Shown here: positions 7,097 to 14,840 of the stretch, one piece after another
Position numbering within the stretch: position 1 is the stretch's first letter
Layout: each line of letters opens with the position of its first letter
Source of the DNA: JBCCRH01 sp039208045
Lineage (GTDB): Bacteria; Bacteroidota; Bacteroidia; Chitinophagales; Saprospiraceae
Assembly: GCA_039208045.1 (NCBI GenBank)
Contig: JBCCRH010000066.1
Coordinates: forward strand, 1 to 18,456
Length of the DNA: 18,456 nucleotides
Direction: 5' to 3'
Made by a program: the position numbers and the translations under genes
The notes under the pieces: generated by a model
The model's input: only the letters and a program-made list of their open reading frames with translations
The model's database searches: none
What the model was told of the DNA's origin: nothing

Positions 7097-7987
7097 ATGG
7101 TAATGATGAAACGAAGAACTTTTGTAAAAACAACTTCCATGACGGCATTCTGGGCGATGGCCCTCTCACAGGCCGCTTGCGCAAGTGGAAAAAGAGTGGG
7201 GGACATGGGCATACAGCTTTATACTGTTCGCGATGATATGGAAAAAGACCCCATTGGCACACTAGAAAAACTGAGTCAGATGGGCTACGAGCATGTAGAA
7301 TCGGCTGGGTTTAAAGAAGGGCAGTATTATGGAATGTCACCCAAAGCCTTCAAAAAAGTGCTAGATGATTTGGGCTTGACCCTATACAGTGGGCACAACT
7401 CTACGGGTACTGCCGAGCCGGAACTACGCGGCTGCTTGTACAATGATTGGGAGCTGGCAGTGGCAAGCGCTGCCGAAGCGGGCCAGCAATATATGGTGAT
7501 TGCCTATTTGCAGGAGCAAGAACGGCAATCGCTGGATGATTACAAGAAAGTATCGGAGCAGCTTAATGTGGCAGGAGAAATGTGTAAAAAATACGGGCTC
7601 CAGCTGGCTTACCACAACCATGATTTTGAGTTTGAAAAATTTGATGGGCAAATTGCTTATGATGTGATGCTAGATAGCACAGAAGCGGAGCTGCTGGCTA
7701 TGGAGCTTGATTTATACTGGATTACCAAAGCGCAGTACGATCCATTCGCTTATTTTGAAAAATACGAGGGGCGGTTCCCGCTGTGGCACGTAAAGGACAT
7801 GGATGCCACTGCGGAGCAATTTTTTACGGAAGTAGGCAATGGGATCATCGACTGGGAACCCATCTTTAGGGCTGCGCAAACCTCTGGAATGCAACACTTT
7901 TTTGTGGAGCAAGATCAGTGTAAAAATCATCAGCCCTTAGAAAGCGTCGCGATAAGTTTAAACTACCTTACGGCAATGCGCTATTAG
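7097..7987 (+). CDS. Exported sugar phosphate isomerase/epimerase-like TIM barrel with twin-arginine signal
   Basis: 296 residues from ATG 7097; the Met at 7106, giving MKRRTFVKT, is an equally good start. The N-terminus has a twin-arginine motif (KRRTFVKT) and a hydrophobic stretch ending LSQAACASG, so folded export by Tat is expected; the Cys might be a weak lipobox. The mature part is an AP-endonuclease-2/xylose-isomerase-like barrel: MGIQLYTVRDDM at strand 1, LAYHNHDFEFEK, MELDLYWITKAQYDP, PLWHVKDMD and FFVEQDQC carry the usual Glu, Asp and His metal ligands. It probably isomerises or epimerises a sugar, or cleaves a keto-glycoside, in the periplasm. It is the last gene of the tight 3316-7987 cluster. 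It is distant from the cytoplasmic barrel at 3316, not a recent duplicate. Confidence 0.9.
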   Translation: MVMMKRRTFVKTTSMTAFWAMALSQAACASGKRVGDMGIQLYTVRDDMEKDPIGTLEKLSQMGYEHVESAGFKEGQYYGMSPKAFKKVLDDLGLTLYSGHNSTGTAEPELRGCLYNDWELAVASAAEAGQQYMVIAYLQEQERQSLDDYKKVSEQLNVAGEMCKKYGLQLAYHNHDFEFEKFDGQIAYDVMLDSTEAELLAMELDLYWITKAQYDPFAYFEKYEGRFPLWHVKDMDATAEQFFTEVGNGIIDWEPIFRAAQTSGMQHFFVEQDQCKNHQPLESVAISLNYLTAMRY

Positions 7988-8066
7988 AAATTATGACTTT
8001 CTAGTTGCGGCTAAAAACGTATCTTTAACATTGTTATCTATTTGATTATGAGGTAAGGTAAAAGGT

Positions 8067-10967
8067 ATGGATACATCTGCAAGGGCTACTAATCAAGAGG
8101 AATTAGCGGCTGCTAATGTGGCATTGGAAGTTATTAATTCTGCGCTAAGTATGCTCTTTAGTGATGGCCCTGTGAAGCGAGTGCTAGAGGAGGTCCTCCA
8201 AAAGCTAAATGCTGTCTTGAAAGCAGATGGGGTGTATATTAATAAACGACTCTATATTGCTGGTACTACCCTAGAGCTTAAGCGCCTATCAGGGGCACAC
8301 CAATCGGATGGAGAATGGCAAGAGGTATCTTCTATGGAGCGAGCTGTTAAATTAACACCAGCAACCGCTAGGCAGCTGCAAGCATCCGAAAAAATGATCA
8401 CTCCCCTCATTCAAAGTATAGACAATCATCAGGATAGGATCAGTGCAGAGCGTACCCTTCTGACGGAGCACGGCTTTAAGGTCAGCGTTGATTATCCAAT
8501 TGTAATTGATGGAGGTCAGGTGTGGGGCTATTTATCCATGCTTTATAAAGAAGAACCTTCTGCTGAAGTGCAGCAAGTCTACCCTTTATTGAAAGGCTTT
8601 ACCTATTCTTTGGGGCATTACCTTCAGCGTAAAGAGGTAGAGCAGCAACTAGAAGAACAGCGACTCAATACTTCTTTGATGCAGGTCATTCCTGATCATG
8701 TGTTCTTGATGGATTACCAAGAAAAAAAGATCATCCACTATAATGTAAAAGAAGAATTTATTGGGTTCGATCTGAAGAAAAATCAGACGGCCTACAACTT
8801 ATATGTATCGCGTATTCATCCTGATGATGTAGCGCAAGCCGTTGATCTTTTCCGTGAACGAATAGAAAAGCTGGAACCTGGGGAATACCTAGACTTGGAG
8901 TATAGAATGCAGCATAAGGATGAGAGCTGGCATTGGTTTAGCGAGCGAGCTACTGTAGTGAGCCGCACGGCACAGGGGAAAGTGAAGACTTATATGATTA
9001 TTCTTCAAGATATTACCACTAGCAAAGAGGCAGAGCACCGCCTAAAAGCGAGCGAACAGCGGTACAAAAACTTTATTAAATATAGTAATGACGGAATTTA
9101 TTTTGTCAATTGTGGGATTCCCATCCCTACGCATCTTTCGCCAGAAGAACAGACAAAGTTGTACTACGAAAATGCCTTCGTGCAGGAATGCAATGATGTT
9201 TTTGCCAAAATGTATGGCTTAGCTACGGCAGAAGATATAATTGGTACCACTGCAAGATCGACCCATGAAGGAGAAAATTATGAAGAGAATACCAGATCGT
9301 TTATTGAGTTTGTAAAAAATGGGTACCGAATTCGAGACTTTGTCACTATTGAAGAAGATAAAAAAGGAGGTAAGCGTTACATCCTCAATCATGGGGTAGG
9401 TATCATTGAAAATGGACACCTAATAGGGATGTGGGGAACGCAACAAGATATTACAGAACGGCTAAAAGCAGAACAGGCCCTAAAGCTAAGTGAAGAACGA
9501 TTAGAGATGGCTATGAATGGGGCGAAGCTCGGAATTTGGGATTGGGATATGACTACAGGAGAGGCTACTTACAACAACTATTGGGCATCTATGATTGGCT
9601 ATGACCTAGAGGAAGTAGACAACAATATATTATTCTTCATGCAGCATATCCACCCGGATGATCATAACCATCTGAATGAAGTCATTCAAGAACATATCGA
9701 TAGCCGAAGCGACTTTTTCGAGGCGGAGTTTCGCTTTAGAAGCAAAGAAGGAGACTGGAAGTGGATATACGACCGCGGGCAAGTCAACGAATGGACGGAG
9801 TACGGTATTCCTAAGCGAGCGGTAGGCATGCACATGGATATTACGCAGCGTAAAAATGCAGAGATCAATTCTCGTAAAAGCGAGGCCCTACAGAAAGCCA
9901 TACTGAATGCCCTACCGGATTTGAAATTTCGGATTAACAAAGAGGGCATCATTTTGGGCTATTTTGCAACGGGCAATGAAAGTAACTTATATGCCTCACC
10001 AAAAGACTTTCTGAACCAACCCGTTGATAAGATACTGCCTGTCCATGTAGCGAAAGGTATTTTATTCAATTTAAAAAAAGCCATTGAGCAAGGCTCGGTG
10101 GAGAGTTTTGAATATATCCTACCCGTAGACGGTAAAATGGAGTACTATGAAGCACGTATTAGTGTAATCAATGAAAATGAAGCGATGGTGGTGGTTCGTA
10201 ATATTTCTATTCTAAAGAAAGCCCAAACGGACTTGCAAGAAAAACTCAAAGAGCTAGACATTAAGAACAACAAACTCAAAGAATATATCGACTCCAACTT
10301 GCAACTCGAACATTTTGCCTACATCGCTTCCCACGACCTCCGCGAACCTGTGCGCACCATGCGGAGTTTTGCTCAGCTACTAGAGCGCCGCTATGGCAAA
10401 ACACTCGATGATGCTGGAAAATCCTATATCCAATTTATTGTGAATAGCGCCAACCACATGAATCAGCTTATCGAAGATTTGCTGATTTATTCTCGCGTCA
10501 ACACCGTGAAAGATGAAATGGAGCAAGTGGATATTCGCAAGGTAGTAGAAGAAGTGCTTACGGATATGCAAGACTTTGTGCGCGAGCAAGAAGCTACCAT
10601 TCACATAGAGGGAGAACTGCCAGTACTCCAATCAAGTGGCCAACGCATGCGACAGGTTTTTCAAAACTTAATAGCAAACGCAGTAAAATTCAGGAAAGTA
10701 GAAGAAGCTCCCGTGGTAGTTATCCAAGCGACAGATAACGGGTCTCATTATACCTTCAGCATCAAGGATAATGGGATTGGGGTAGATCCCGAATTTAAAG
10801 ACAAGATTTTTCTGTTGTTTAAAAAGCTGCACAGCAGGGAAGAGTTCCAAGGAACAGGCCTTGGACTAGCCATTTGCAAAAAAATTATCGAGCGATTTGG
10901 AGGGGAGATATGGGTGGATTCGATGCCCGATGAGGGAGCTACTTTTTCTTTCACTTTGGCGAAGTGA
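8067..10967 (+). CDS. Soluble multi-PAS sensor histidine kinase
   Basis: 966 residues with no signal peptide or membrane segment, so a cytoplasmic sensor. In order: a GAF-like domain (about 20-190); PAS 1 (200-325, ending MIILQDITTSKEAE); PAS 2 (327-465, with ENAFVQECNDVFAKMYG, a distinctive PAS variant); PAS 3 (474-597, GIWDWDMTTG and HMDITQRK); PAS 4 (605-713); a charged coiled coil (about 715-745); HisKA with phospho-acceptor His756 in SHDLREP; and HATPase_c with N box QNLIANAVKF, G1 DNGIGVDPEF and G2 GTGLGLAICKKI. It phosphorylates an unlinked partner, since no response regulator or receiver domain is present. The 79-nt gap before it has GAGG and TAAGG near 8050-8058 as possible ribosome sites, and a partial -7-like TCTATTTG at 8037-8044. 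The signal sensed is unknown. Confidence 0.93.
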   Translation: MDTSARATNQEELAAANVALEVINSALSMLFSDGPVKRVLEEVLQKLNAVLKADGVYINKRLYIAGTTLELKRLSGAHQSDGEWQEVSSMERAVKLTPATARQLQASEKMITPLIQSIDNHQDRISAERTLLTEHGFKVSVDYPIVIDGGQVWGYLSMLYKEEPSAEVQQVYPLLKGFTYSLGHYLQRKEVEQQLEEQRLNTSLMQVIPDHVFLMDYQEKKIIHYNVKEEFIGFDLKKNQTAYNLYVSRIHPDDVAQAVDLFRERIEKLEPGEYLDLEYRMQHKDESWHWFSERATVVSRTAQGKVKTYMIILQDITTSKEAEHRLKASEQRYKNFIKYSNDGIYFVNCGIPIPTHLSPEEQTKLYYENAFVQECNDVFAKMYGLATAEDIIGTTARSTHEGENYEENTRSFIEFVKNGYRIRDFVTIEEDKKGGKRYILNHGVGIIENGHLIGMWGTQQDITERLKAEQALKLSEERLEMAMNGAKLGIWDWDMTTGEATYNNYWASMIGYDLEEVDNNILFFMQHIHPDDHNHLNEVIQEHIDSRSDFFEAEFRFRSKEGDWKWIYDRGQVNEWTEYGIPKRAVGMHMDITQRKNAEINSRKSEALQKAILNALPDLKFRINKEGIILGYFATGNESNLYASPKDFLNQPVDKILPVHVAKGILFNLKKAIEQGSVESFEYILPVDGKMEYYEARISVINENEAMVVVRNISILKKAQTDLQEKLKELDIKNNKLKEYIDSNLQLEHFAYIASHDLREPVRTMRSFAQLLERRYGKTLDDAGKSYIQFIVNSANHMNQLIEDLLIYSRVNTVKDEMEQVDIRKVVEEVLTDMQDFVREQEATIHIEGELPVLQSSGQRMRQVFQNLIANAVKFRKVEEAPVVVIQATDNGSHYTFSIKDNGIGVDPEFKDKIFLLFKKLHSREEFQGTGLGLAICKKIIERFGGEIWVDSMPDEGATFSFTLAK

Positions 10968-11035
10968 GCAGAAGATTTCAAACATCCACCTAGCTAGCTT
11001 GTTACAAGCTTCAGAGTATTGAATACACCCACTAC

Positions 11036-12058
11036 ATGGCTTTATTAGAGTTCACTAAAAAAGGAATCTTTTGCCCTCAGGCAAACGTATACATCGATCC
11101 GTGGCGGCCAGTTGACCGTGCCCTCATTACGCATGGTCATGCCGATCATTCCCGTTTTGGGCACAAATCCTATTTGTGTACGACTACGGCAAAACCAGTG
11201 ATTCGCTACCGCTTAGGCCCGATCGCCGTTCAGACGATTGACTATGGGAAAGAGATCGATATCAACGGAGTAAAAGTTAGTTTTCATCCTGCTGGTCATA
11301 TCATTGGGTCGGCCCAAATTCGACTGGAATACAAAGGGGAAGTCTGGTGTGTATCAGGTGATTATAAGATTGAAAATGACGGGCTATCGGAAGCATTTGA
11401 GCCAGTAAAATGCCATGCATTTATCACAGAATCTACCTTTGGCTTACCCGTATACACTTGGCAAGATCAAGCCACTATTTTTAAGCAGATCAACGATTGG
11501 TGGCGCCAAAATAAGGCAGAGGGCAAGGTGAGTTTACTCACTGCTTACGCTTTGGGTAAGGCACAGCGTCTGATTTATCATCTCGACGAAAGTATAGGTA
11601 CCATCTACACGCATGGAGCGGTAGAAAATGTCAACGAGGTGATTCGGCAGCAAGGTATTCATATTAAGCCTACCACTAGGGTCCGGCAGGCTATTAAGTC
11701 CAAAGCCTTTATTGGCAATATTATCATTGCGCCGCCGGGGGCGGTGGGGTCGCCTTGGGTACGTCGTTTCAAGCCGCTTTCTGTTGGGATGGCATCCGGT
11801 TGGATGTCGCTACGTGGGGCGCGGCGGCGGCGAGCAGCAGATCGAGGATTTGTATTATCCGACCATGCCGATTGGGAAGGCCTCAACCAAGCAATTGCCG
11901 AGACGGGGGCCGAGCGGGTTTTTGTGACGCATGGCTACACCGAAATCTTTAAGCGCTGGCTACGCGACCAAGGCTATGATGCGCATATTGTAGCTACTGA
12001 GTTTGAAGGAGAACTCTCAGAAATGAATTCTACAGAAGGAGAAGAACAAGAAGCATGA
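11036..12058 (+). CDS. DNA ligase-associated exonuclease (metallo-beta-lactamase fold)
   Basis: 340 residues, the normal length for this family. The metallo-beta-lactamase metal motif HGHADH (about residues 33-38) is followed by HPAGHIIGSAQ, the SGDYK aspartate (about 109), ESTFG (about 132-136), ALGKAQR, SDHAD (about 275) and FVTHGYTE. The ARRRRAADRGFVLSDHADW stretch is diagnostic of the ligase-associated exonuclease family rather than RNase J or CPSF proteins. Relatives are Mn-dependent nucleases that trim DNA ends so the partner ligase can seal them. The last four bases (ATGA, 12055-12058) overlap the ligase start, so the pair is translationally coupled. The codons for the arginine-rich loop are GC-rich, which gives long spurious frames there. 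Confidence 0.93.
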   Translation: MALLEFTKKGIFCPQANVYIDPWRPVDRALITHGHADHSRFGHKSYLCTTTAKPVIRYRLGPIAVQTIDYGKEIDINGVKVSFHPAGHIIGSAQIRLEYKGEVWCVSGDYKIENDGLSEAFEPVKCHAFITESTFGLPVYTWQDQATIFKQINDWWRQNKAEGKVSLLTAYALGKAQRLIYHLDESIGTIYTHGAVENVNEVIRQQGIHIKPTTRVRQAIKSKAFIGNIIIAPPGAVGSPWVRRFKPLSVGMASGWMSLRGARRRRAADRGFVLSDHADWEGLNQAIAETGAERVFVTHGYTEIFKRWLRDQGYDAHIVATEFEGELSEMNSTEGEEQEA

Positions 12059-13656
12059 AAGATTTTGCCACCTTATTCACGGCCCTCGATCAAACCACTA
12101 AGATTAATGCCAAGGTAGCTGCGCTAGCCCACTTCTTTGGCCAAGCTAGCGATGCTGATCGCCTCTGGACGATTGCTATTCTTTCGCACCGACGGCCCAA
12201 ACGAACCGTTACTACCACGCTACTCCGCCAATGGGCAGCCCAAGAAAGTAAACTGCCATTGTGGTTATTTGAAGAGTCGTACCATATTGTTGGAGATTTA
12301 GCGGAGACCATCGCTCTCGTACTTCCAACTACTGAAGTGGCAGCGCAGCAAGATCACCCCTTGAGCTATTGGGTTAACTATATAAAAGCGTTGGGTGCCC
12401 TAGCAGAGGAAGAAAAGCACGAACAAGTATTAGCTGCCTGGCGGCAAATGGATAAGCAAGAGCGCTTCATTTTTAATAAGCTCATTACGGGCGGCTTTCG
12501 TTTGGGCGTATCCCAGAAGCTGATGGTACGAGCACTATCTAAGCATACGGGGATAGATGAAAATAGCCTAGCGCATCGCCTCATGGGGAACTGGTCGCCA
12601 GATTCTACCACCTTCGAAGAACTGGTTATTGCAGCGAATCCTGCTGACGATATTTCAAAGCCTTATCCTTTCTATTTAGCCTACGCTTTGGAGGATACCC
12701 CAGAAGCACTGGGCGAGCCTGCCGATTGGCAAGCGGAGTTTAAATGGGATGGTATTCGTGGGCAGTTGATTGTGCGGGAGGGAGAGCTGTTTGTGTGGTC
12801 GCGAGGAGAGGAGTTGGTGACAGATAAATTTCCAGAGTATCAGCTTTTGCGAGAAAAGCTACCCGATGGAACCGTTCTGGATGGCGAAATACTGCCGTAT
12901 AAAGAGGGGGAAGTGCTGTCTTTCAATGTACTACAAACTAGAATTGGCCGTAAAAACGTAAGCAAAAAAATATTAGAGAAAGCACCTGTCGTATTGCGGG
13001 CATACGATCTGCTGGAATGGCAAGGGCAAGACCTACGTGAACAGCCATTAGGCGAACGCCGTATCCTACTAGAGCAACTGCTGGCCAGCCAGGATTTTGG
13101 GGACACCCTACAACTCTCGGAACAGGTAGCCTTTACCGACTGGGCGGAGCTGGCTCAAATCAGGGAAAATGCGCGGCAGTACCGCTCCGAAGGCTTGATG
13201 CTGAAGCAAAAAAGCTCGGCCTACCGATCGGGCCGAAAAAAGGGCGATTGGTGGAAGTGGAAAGTAGACCCCCTCACTATTGATGCGGTGATGATTTATG
13301 CGCAGCGCGGGCATGGCCGCCGTGCCAACCTGTATACTGATTTTACTTTCGCTGTTCGGGATGGAGATGCGCTGGTACCGTTCACTAAGGCCTATTCTGG
13401 CTTGACCGATAAAGAGTTTCGAGCGATCACTAAGTGGGTAGGGAAAAATACGGTGGAGCGCTTTGGCCCAGTACGTAGCGTGAAGCCTACGCATGTTTTC
13501 GAAATTGCTTTTGAAGGCATCAATGCCTCCACGCGCCATAAATCAGGCGTAGCCCTTCGCTTCCCGCGCATCAGCCGCTGGCGTAAGGACAAACCTATTG
13601 AAGAAGCCAATACTATTGAAGATTTGAAGCAATTATTACAACAGTATGGGGGGTAA
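12055..13656 (+). CDS. ATP-dependent DNA ligase of the ligase-associated repair cluster
   Basis: 533 residues. An N-terminal helical DNA-binding domain (about 1-190) is followed by the adenylation domain with motif I KWDGIRG (Lys230 receives AMP), RGEEL, motif III DGEILPY, motif IV EGLMLK and motif V WKWKVDP. An OB-fold (about 405-525) ends with the motif VI-like RFPRISRWRKDK. It joins DNA nicks using ATP and is separate from the essential NAD-dependent LigA. It resembles the family found with an MBL exonuclease, an Lhr-core helicase and a metallophosphoesterase. Only the exonuclease is adjacent here, with a 4-nt overlap; a non-related Nfu gene follows. It is expected to act in end repair in the cytoplasm. 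Confidence 0.94.
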   Translation: MKDFATLFTALDQTTKINAKVAALAHFFGQASDADRLWTIAILSHRRPKRTVTTTLLRQWAAQESKLPLWLFEESYHIVGDLAETIALVLPTTEVAAQQDHPLSYWVNYIKALGALAEEEKHEQVLAAWRQMDKQERFIFNKLITGGFRLGVSQKLMVRALSKHTGIDENSLAHRLMGNWSPDSTTFEELVIAANPADDISKPYPFYLAYALEDTPEALGEPADWQAEFKWDGIRGQLIVREGELFVWSRGEELVTDKFPEYQLLREKLPDGTVLDGEILPYKEGEVLSFNVLQTRIGRKNVSKKILEKAPVVLRAYDLLEWQGQDLREQPLGERRILLEQLLASQDFGDTLQLSEQVAFTDWAELAQIRENARQYRSEGLMLKQKSSAYRSGRKKGDWWKWKVDPLTIDAVMIYAQRGHGRRANLYTDFTFAVRDGDALVPFTKAYSGLTDKEFRAITKWVGKNTVERFGPVRSVKPTHVFEIAFEGINASTRHKSGVALRFPRISRWRKDKPIEEANTIEDLKQLLQQYGG

Positions 13657-13730
13657 ATCACCATCCTAGAAAACTAAGCATAAACTCAGCTGTTGTGCTA
13701 ATAGAATCAAGTGTAATACAAATTAGGATG

Positions 13731-13738
13731 TATATTTG
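13731..13738 (+). promoter_or_regulatory. Bacteroidota -7 promoter box upstream of nfu
   Basis: TATATTTG is a perfect match to the TAnnTTTG element used by the Bacteroidota primary sigma factor. Transcription would begin near 13744, about 20 nt before ATG 13766. No TTTG or TTG lies at the usual 17-23 nt upstream, so the -33 half is weak or absent. The box overlaps a TTG that would give a longer reading frame, which argues against that start. Confidence 0.6.
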
Positions 13739-13765
13739 CATCCAACAGATAAAAATGAAATAGCT

Positions 13766-14380
13766 ATGGACAGTCCAATTATGAAGAGTCCGGTGATGTT
13801 GTATACCGAGCAAACACCAAATCCTGAGTCGCTCAAGTTTGTGACCAATCGTATGCTCTACAAGGGAACAGCCGACTTTAGAGAAGAAGAACTGGCAAAC
13901 GAGTGGTCTCCGCTGGCCACTGATTTATTTAATCTACCCTATGTAAAAGGGGTATATATATGCAATAACTTCGTCACCATCACCAAGGAGTTCAACTACG
14001 CCTGGGAAGATATTATGCTGAAGTTGAAGGAGTTCATAAAGAACTATGTAGAGGAGCATGGTGAAATTGTAAAAGAAGGCTTTGCAGAGGCGATGGCGAA
14101 GCTAGAAGAGGAGCGTGGAGCCAGTTACGAGTACACTGGCGATGAGGCAGAGCTGGTGAAGAAAGTAAAAGACTTGATCGATACTTACGTAAAACCAGCG
14201 GTAGAAATGGATGGTGGTAATATCGAGTTTAAGGCTTGGAATCAAGGTACGGTAGTGGTGGAGCTACAGGGCTCTTGCAGTGGCTGTCCTTCTTCTACGG
14301 TTACCCTAAAGGCAGGTATAGAAGGGATGCTTAAGCGCATGGTACCGGAGGTGAAGGAAGTAGTAGCGGAGATGGGGTAG
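13766..14380 (+). CDS. nfu: Nfu/NifU-type iron-sulfur cluster scaffold protein
   Basis: 204 residues from ATG 13766. The N-terminal Nfu_N domain (about 8-95; YTEQTPNPESLKFV is its signature) is followed by a charged linker and a NifU C-terminal domain (about 125-204) with the cluster-binding CxxC at Cys171 and Cys174 in GSCSGCPSS. It assembles or carries 4Fe-4S clusters to apo-enzymes in the cytoplasm. A TTG 10 codons earlier would lengthen the frame, but it sits inside the -7 promoter box at 13731-13738, so the ATG is preferred. It is a single-gene unit, with its own promoter upstream and a strong terminator 20 nt after the stop. The Nfu_N plus NifU_C architecture is the usual one in aerobic Bacteroidota and mitochondria. 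Confidence 0.95.
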   Translation: MDSPIMKSPVMLYTEQTPNPESLKFVTNRMLYKGTADFREEELANEWSPLATDLFNLPYVKGVYICNNFVTITKEFNYAWEDIMLKLKEFIKNYVEEHGEIVKEGFAEAMAKLEEERGASYEYTGDEAELVKKVKDLIDTYVKPAVEMDGGNIEFKAWNQGTVVVELQGSCSGCPSSTVTLKAGIEGMLKRMVPEVKEVVAEMG

Positions 14381-14399
14381 GGTAAGAGTATCAGCAGAA

Positions 14400-14450
14400 A
14401 AAACAAAAAAGCCATGAGAGATTCTTAATCTTTCATGGCTTTTTTGTTTT
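14400..14450. terminator. Strong intrinsic terminator, possibly bidirectional
   Basis: An A-rich arm AAAACAAAAAAGCCATGA (14400-14417) pairs perfectly with TCATGGCTTTTTTGTTTT (14433-14450). The stem continues through a G-T pair and AGATT/AATCT to a CTT loop. A T-run lies on the 3' side of both strands, so it works in either direction. It ends nfu 20 nt after its stop. Confidence 0.93.
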
Positions 14451-14527
14451 CCAATGGTTCTCATTTTTAGGTAGTTTTCTAGAGTTTGTAGCCTTTTTTG
14501 CCGAAGCATAAAAAAAAATCGCTCCGT

Positions 14528-14558
14528 TTTGGAAATGTAATCGGAATCCGTATATTTG
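14528..14558 (+). promoter_or_regulatory. Bacteroidota promoter for the secreted protease gene
   Basis: TTTG (14528-14531) and TATATTTG (14551-14558) are separated by 19 nt, matching the -33/-7 consensus of Bacteroidota promoters in both elements and spacing. Transcription should start near 14564, leaving a leader of about 275 nt before ATG 14841. Confidence 0.8.
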
Positions 14559-14840
14559 AGTAACACAGATGCACAACAATACATCAGGCTACATACAATA
14601 GCGATCATACACTATCTATTCAACGCTACCACTTACATTCTTAAGTTGCGTTCTAACGTTCAATCCCAGTAATCATTAGCTTTTAGAATTTGATAATAAG
14701 AGTTCCTACTTATTGTTGAAATCATATTTTCAGTCTATACGTATTTGATTTAATCATCAAAATGCGACTGTCAAAGCTATATCTATACGTTGCTATTCGA
14801 ACTCATTCATTAATAATCATTAATCATTAACAGAATCAAG
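14559..14840 (+). other. Long 5' leader of the protease gene
   Basis: This stretch between the promoter and the protease start is AT-rich with no long gene. It has a 10-codon reading frame at 14569-14601 (MHNNTSGYIQ), only a few bases after the predicted transcript start. It also has a weak hairpin (AATAAG 14695-14700 with CTTATT 14709-14714), two copies of TCTATACGT (14734, 14782) and an iterated TAATCAT run just before the ATG (about 14811-14830). No known riboswitch was recognised. The rest of the 460-nt gap after nfu holds the terminator and promoter listed separately. Confidence 0.5.

Noticed and set aside
7985..8003. TAGAAA/TTTCTA inverted repeat at the end of the exported TIM-barrel gene
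   Set aside because: Six AT-rich pairs without a T-tract could occur by chance, so no terminator is claimed.
10996..11010. AGCTTGT/ACAAGCT inverted repeat before the exonuclease gene
   Set aside because: Seven-base arms with a one-base centre cannot form a normal RNA hairpin, and a single copy gives no support for an operator.
11659..11952. Several alternative frames over the arginine-rich part of the exonuclease gene
   Set aside because: They result from local GC-rich arginine and glycine codons; the main frame has all the family motifs through this region.
13108..13539. 143-codon open frame on the minus strand inside the DNA ligase gene
   Set aside because: It is entirely antisense to the well-supported ligase catalytic region and its translation shows no recognisable domain.
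14762..14830. 22-codon reading frame just upstream of the protease
   Set aside because: It has no ribosome site and its end lies in the AT-rich TAATCAT repeats; nothing supports translation.
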